Assembly (NCBI GenBank): GCA_942491525.1
Contig: CALOBW010000055.1
Coordinates: forward strand, 62,001-126,000
Direction: 5' to 3'
DNA length: 64,000 nucleotides
DNA from: CAYWBU01 sp942491525
GTDB lineage: Bacteria; Desulfobacterota; Desulfomonilia; UBA1062
In this document: positions 59,551 to 64,000 of the stretch, piece by piece
Layout: every line of letters starts with the position of its first letter
Position numbering within the stretch: the first letter of the stretch is position 1
Notes under the pieces: model-generated
What the model saw: only the letters and a program-made list of their open reading frames with translations
Databases searched by the model: none
Told to the model about the DNA's origin: nothing
Position numbers and translations under genes: made by a program

Positions 59551-60536
59551 AAGAGATAATTGAAAAACTCATTAACCATCATGATTTGACCAGCCAGGAG
59601 ATGGAGCAGGCCTTTGAGGCCATCATGGCCGGCGAAGTCAGCGAAACCATGATCAGCGCTTTTTTGGTGGCCCTGCGCGCCAAGGGCGAAACCCCGGCCG
59701 AGATCGCGGCGGCCGCGAAAATCATGCGCAAGAATGCGCGCCCGGTCAGGGTGAATGGCGACACGGTCGACACCTGCGGCACGGGCGGGGACTACGCCTC
59801 AACCTTCAATATCTCCACGGCCGTGGCCTTTGTGCTGGCCGGCGCCGGCCTGAAGGTGGCCAAGCACGGCAACCGCTCCTCCAGCTCGTCCTCGGGCAGT
59901 GCCGACTGCCTGGAGGCCCTCAATATTCCGATAGATCTGGGTCCCGCAGAGGTTGCGTCCTCAATTGCAGAACGGGGCTTCGGCTTCATGTTTGCGCCCA
60001 ACTATCATCCCAGCATGAAGCATGTCATGCCGGTGCGCAAAAATCTGGGCCTCAAGACCATCTTCAATATTCTGGGACCGCTCTCCAATCCGGCGGCGGC
60101 CGACTATCAGGTGCTGGGCGTCTTCAGTCCGGATCTGATAGATCCTATGGTTCAGGTGCTGCAGCTGGTGGGGGTCAGGGGCGCCATGGTGGTGCACGGC
60201 GGACTGGACGAGGTCAATGTGGCTGAGCCCACCAGCTATGCCCGTCTGGTTGATGGCCATATCAGGCGCGGCACAATTGACCCGGCCGCGCTCGGCATGC
60301 AGGCCGAAAATCTGGCGGAGCTCAAAGTTGCTTCGCCCGCCGAATCAGCCGCCATTGTTGAGGCGGTGCTCAGGGGCGAGCGGCAGGGGGCCTGCCGCAA
60401 CATCGTGCTGCTCAACGCTGCGGCCGCCCTGATGGCGGTTGACGCCGATCTCGATATCGCTGAGGGTGTCGCCCGGGCTGTGGCAGTCATCGACAGCGGG
60501 GCTGCCTATGCCGCGCTGGAGCGGGTGAGGGCTTAG
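59547..60536 (+). CDS. trpD: Anthranilate phosphoribosyltransferase
   Basis: 329 residues, second step of the pathway. 'GTGGD' (78-82) binds pyrophosphate of PRPP; 'KHGNR' (106-110) with the following Ser-rich stretch and 'GSAD' binds anthranilate and PRPP. 'RGFGFMFAPNYHPSMKHVMPVRKNLGLKTIFNILGPLSNPA' is the central signature. Unfused to trpG. ATGA overlap with trpG and direct abutment to trpC suggest tight coupling. Confidence 0.97.
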   Translation: MKEIIEKLINHHDLTSQEMEQAFEAIMAGEVSETMISAFLVALRAKGETPAEIAAAAKIMRKNARPVRVNGDTVDTCGTGGDYASTFNISTAVAFVLAGAGLKVAKHGNRSSSSSSGSADCLEALNIPIDLGPAEVASSIAERGFGFMFAPNYHPSMKHVMPVRKNLGLKTIFNILGPLSNPAAADYQVLGVFSPDLIDPMVQVLQLVGVRGAMVVHGGLDEVNVAEPTSYARLVDGHIRRGTIDPAALGMQAENLAELKVASPAESAAIVEAVLRGERQGACRNIVLLNAAAALMAVDADLDIAEGVARAVAVIDSGAAYAALERVRA

Positions 60537-61262
60537 ATGGATTTCCTGCGGCAGATGTATGACGCCTCCAGGGCGCGCCAGTTTGATGAGGTGGCTGACG
60601 GCAACTATCCCTTGCGAACCTTCAAGGGGGCCTTGCGGGGCATGGCCGTGATCGCCGAGGTCAAGTATGCCACGCCGGCCGAGGGTGAGCTGGGGATTGC
60701 CGAGCCGCCGGCCGAGCTGGCAAAAATCTATGAGGCTATGGGGGCCAAGGCCATCTCCTGTCTGACCGAACCCGCATACTTCAAGGGCGACATGGATTAC
60801 ATCCGTCAGATTCGCGAGGCCAGCGGCCTGCCGGTTCTGATGAAGGATTTCATCAGCAGTCGCCGTCAGATCCGCCTCGGGCGCAATCTGGGTGCCGATG
60901 CCTTTCTGCTGATCTGTGAGATGCTGAGCCTTGATGAGCTGCAGGATCTCTATGATTTTGGCCGCTCCCTGGGCATGGATGGGCTGGTCGAGATTCACGG
61001 TCAGGAGGGACTTGAGAAGGCGGTTGCGATCGGCGCCGAGATCATCGGTGTCAATGTGCGCGATCTGGCAACCCTCAGGGTGCATCCCGAGCGCCATGCT
61101 GAGATGATTTCGCTTTTGCCGGCCGGGTCCGTGAGGGTGGCCGAGAGCGGCATCAGCAGCGGCGAGCGTCTGCAGGAGCTGAAGGAGCTGGGCTATGATG
61201 CGGCCCTGATCGGCCGGGGCGTGGTCAACGGCGCCACCCGGGAGGCGATCCTGTGTGGGTGA
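60537..61262 (+). CDS. trpC: Indole-3-glycerol-phosphate synthase
   Basis: 241 residues, smaller than the usual 255-265 and rather divergent. Catalytic residues seem kept: Glu41/Lys43 in 'VIAEVKYATPAEG' (commonly 'EVKRASPSKG'), Lys103 in 'VLMKDFI', 'LVEIHGQEGLEKA', Asn in 'GVNVRDL', and 'AESGISSGER'. The ATG begins right after the trpD stop, and GAGGG lies inside trpD. Ends in a 10-base overlap with trpF. The sequence drift deserves note, yet the operon leaves little doubt on function. Confidence 0.92.
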   Translation: MDFLRQMYDASRARQFDEVADGNYPLRTFKGALRGMAVIAEVKYATPAEGELGIAEPPAELAKIYEAMGAKAISCLTEPAYFKGDMDYIRQIREASGLPVLMKDFISSRRQIRLGRNLGADAFLLICEMLSLDELQDLYDFGRSLGMDGLVEIHGQEGLEKAVAIGAEIIGVNVRDLATLRVHPERHAEMISLLPAGSVRVAESGISSGERLQELKELGYDAALIGRGVVNGATREAILCG

Positions 61263-61803
61263 AGGTCTGCGGCATCACCAGGTATGAGGATGCCAGACTG
61301 GCCCAAGAGCTGGGGGCGGATGCCATCGGCTTCATCCTGACCAAGAGCCCGCGCCGCGCCGATCCGGAAAAGATCGGCGGCTGGATAGGCGAGTTCGGCG
61401 ATATTGAGAAGGTTGGCGTATTTACCACCGAGAGTGCTGACGAGATCGAGGCCGTGGCAACGACCCTGGGTCTGGACACGGTTCAGATCCATGGTGAGCT
61501 CAGTGAGGAGCACCTGACGCTGAAAGAGAAATTTAAACTGATTAAGGCGATCAAGGATTTGGCGGATGCCGAAGGCTTGGACGGGGTTCGCATACTGCTC
61601 GACCCCAGCCAGGGAACCGGCCAGGTTGCCGACTGGCAGATTTCGGAGAGGCCCTATATTCTGGCGGGCGGTCTCAATCCGCAAAATGTGAGGGCGGCGA
61701 TTGAGGCGGCGCGGCCCATGGGCATAGATGTTAATTCGGGTATTGAGCAAAGTCCCGGTATTAAGGATCACAACAAGATGCAGAGCTTCATGGAGGCAGT
61801 TAG

Positions 61804-61807
<4 letters not shown>
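61253..61807 (+). CDS. trpF: Phosphoribosylanthranilate isomerase
   Basis: 184 residues, starting at GTG 61253 with GGAGG 7 bases ahead. Amadori rearrangement of PRA to CdRP. Catalytic Cys6 in 'VKVCGITRYEDA' and the acid Asp in 'ILLDPSQGTG', 'PYILAGGLNPQNVRAAIE', and phosphate loop 'GIDVNSGIEQSPGIKDHNKM' (usually 'DVSSGVE') identify it. At 184 it is short (205 usual). Not fused to trpC but overlapped by 10 bases, and overlapping trpB by 4. Confidence 0.93.
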
Positions 61808-62949
<1,142 letters not shown>

Positions 62950-62951
62950 CG

Positions 62952-63704
62952 ATGATCAGTGAAGCGATTAAGAGTTGTGACAGGGCCGTGATCCCCTATG
63001 TGACGGCCGGCGTGCCGAGCCTAGAGGAGACCGGCGCAATCTTGAAGGCCCTGGCCGAGGCCGGGGCACCGGTAATTGAGATCGGCCTGCCCTTTTCAGA
63101 CCCCATGGCGGATGGCCCGGTGCTGCAGCGCGCCGGTCAGATTGCCATCCAGAACGGATTTAACCTGGATGAATTTTTCATGAAGCTGCCCGAGTGGGCA
63201 GAAGAGGTGGAGGCCGAGCTGGTAATAATGTCCTACATCAACCCGCTCATGGCTCGCGGTCTGAACGAGACCTTGAAGCTATTCAAGGATGCCGGCATCA
63301 GCGGCGTGATCATTCCCGACCTGCCGGCCGATGCGTCAGGGATATTTAATTATTGTCAATCAATTAACCTTGATCTGATCAGGCTGGTGGCACCCACCAC
63401 CCTGCCGGAGCGTGCAAAGGAGGTCGTCTCCCAGTGCTCGGGTTTCGTCTATGCGGTCAGCGTCAAGGGTGTTACCGGTGCGCGCGCGGCGCTGCCCCGG
63501 GAGGTGCAGACTCAGGTTGAAAGCATCAAAGCCATGACCGACCTGCCGGTCTGTATCGGCTTCGGTGTCTCAAATGCCGAACAGGTGGATGGTTTGCTGG
63601 AGTTTGGGGACGGGGTGATAGTGGGCAGCCACCTGATGAATCAGGTGCTGGATGGTGATCCGGTTAACGCGGCGGCGAATGCGCTGCGGGGTTTGATTGG
63701 ATAA
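62952..63704 (+). CDS. trpA: Tryptophan synthase alpha chain
   Basis: 250 residues. Cleaves indole-3-glycerol phosphate and channels indole to TrpB. 'IPYVTAGVPS' opens the barrel; catalytic Glu43 in 'VIEIGLPFSDPMADGP' and Asp54, 'MSYINPLMARG', 'GVIIPDLPADASG', 'VYAVSVKGVTGAR' and 'CIGFGVSNAEQ' are all family signatures. Last gene of trpEGDCFBA; a terminator follows at once. Confidence 0.97.
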   Translation: MISEAIKSCDRAVIPYVTAGVPSLEETGAILKALAEAGAPVIEIGLPFSDPMADGPVLQRAGQIAIQNGFNLDEFFMKLPEWAEEVEAELVIMSYINPLMARGLNETLKLFKDAGISGVIIPDLPADASGIFNYCQSINLDLIRLVAPTTLPERAKEVVSQCSGFVYAVSVKGVTGARAALPREVQTQVESIKAMTDLPVCIGFGVSNAEQVDGLLEFGDGVIVGSHLMNQVLDGDPVNAAANALRGLIG

Positions 63705-63707
63705 ACG

Positions 63708-63730
63708 GGGAGCCTAACTGCTCCCTTTTT
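63708..63730 (+). terminator. Terminator of the trp operon
   Basis: GGGAGC (63708-63713) and GCTCCC (63720-63725) with a 6-base loop and five Ts. It starts 4 bases after the trpA stop and overlaps the 3' end of the convergent glycosyltransferase gene. Confidence 0.85.
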
Positions 63731-64000
63731 CGTAGAGCTCCTGGTAGCGGCTGATCATGGCCTCGAGGCTGTAGTTCTCCAGGATGCGTTTCCTGGCCAT
63801 TCTGCCAAGTTCCTGCCTTCTATCTGAATTAAGCAGTTCGCTCCAGGCATTGCACAGTGCTTGCGGGTCGGATGTTGGCACGATTATGCCGGTGTCGCTG
63901 ATCAGGGCCCTTGAGTCGCCGGCGTCAGTGGCAACGCAGGGCAGGCCGCAGGCCATGGCTTCGCCGATGGTGTTGGGCAGCCCTTCGCTGACGGAGCTGA
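63714..64000 (-). CDS. Glycosyltransferase family 1, C-terminal part (cut by window edge)
   Basis: The frame is open to the window end. The visible 95 residues show 'SSVSEGLPNTIGEAMACGLPCVATDAGDSRALI', the GT-B nucleotide-sugar site with the family E-x7-E arrangement (Glu of SEG and Glu of GEA), then 'GIIVPTSDPQALCNAW' and a C-terminal helix 'RKRILENYSLEAMISRYQELY'. A retaining GT4-type transferase for surface polysaccharide is likely; acceptor and donor cannot be told from this piece. Confidence 0.92.
   Translation of the reverse strand, partial: SSVSEGLPNTIGEAMACGLPCVATDAGDSRALISDTGIIVPTSDPQALCNAWSELLNSDRRQELGRMARKRILENYSLEAMISRYQELYEKGSS

Overview
The window is about 64 kb of a GC-rich, gene-dense bacterial chromosome with no rRNA, tRNA, CRISPR array, integrase or intact insertion sequence. 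The host is a diderm: there is an LpxH-type lipid A hydrolase, type IV pilus motor genes (pilB, pilT, pilC), an AsmA-like TIGR03545/TIGR03546 pair and a periplasmic M23 peptidase. Gene content (argS with a SPOR gene, hrcA-grpE-dnaK, HD-GYP regulators, a conserved 'DWWQV...VTW.LREEY' hypothetical) fits the Desulfobacterota/deltaproteobacterial sphere or a related phylum. That placement is inference from recognised families; no marker gene settles it.

Layout. 1-2.5 kb: end of argS, a SPOR protein and UDP-GlcNAc 2-epimerase. 2.5-14.2 kb: hybrid sensor kinase, SpoU methyltransferase with a slipin, M23 peptidase, LpxH, an FMN split-barrel protein, nitronate monooxygenase, DbpA helicase, TraB-like membrane protein and a TetR regulator. 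14.2-17.8 kb: the heat-shock operon hrcA-grpE-dnaK behind a near-consensus promoter and a CIRCE operator. 17.9-23.7 kb: two GH57 glucan enzymes and a GalT-like protein in overlapping frames, then rsmE. 23.8-26.1 kb: zinc peptidase and a PAS/HD-GYP/receiver protein.

26.1-31.95 kb (minus strand): a tightly packed seven-gene operon that pairs the two halves of a D-glutamate cyclase with the three-subunit 5-oxoprolinase PxpBAC, a class IV aminotransferase and alanine racemase. I read it as a D-glutamate/5-oxoproline module and think it is the most interesting system here. 32.3-43.6 kb: SH3-like periplasmic protein, map, hisI, lpd, a phosphofructokinase, an acidic PopZ-like protein carrying 20 perfect copies of a hexamer, valS, an AT-rich orphan beside a palindromic repeat, putP and a SemiSWEET protein. 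43.6-54.8 kb: TIGR03545/TIGR03546, pilB-pilT-pilC, HD proteins, an RpfG-like regulator, a tandem LPS-kinase-like gene broken by a frameshift, dnaJ and rpoZ.

55.2-57.3 kb: convergent fba and fbp. With pfk and the GH57 genes they outline glucan breakdown, glycolysis and gluconeogenesis. 57.4-63.7 kb: a complete trpEGDCFBA operon. It is preceded by a leader peptide with three consecutive Trp codons and a complete set of mutually exclusive hairpins, that is, ribosome-mediated attenuation. The window ends inside a family 1 glycosyltransferase.
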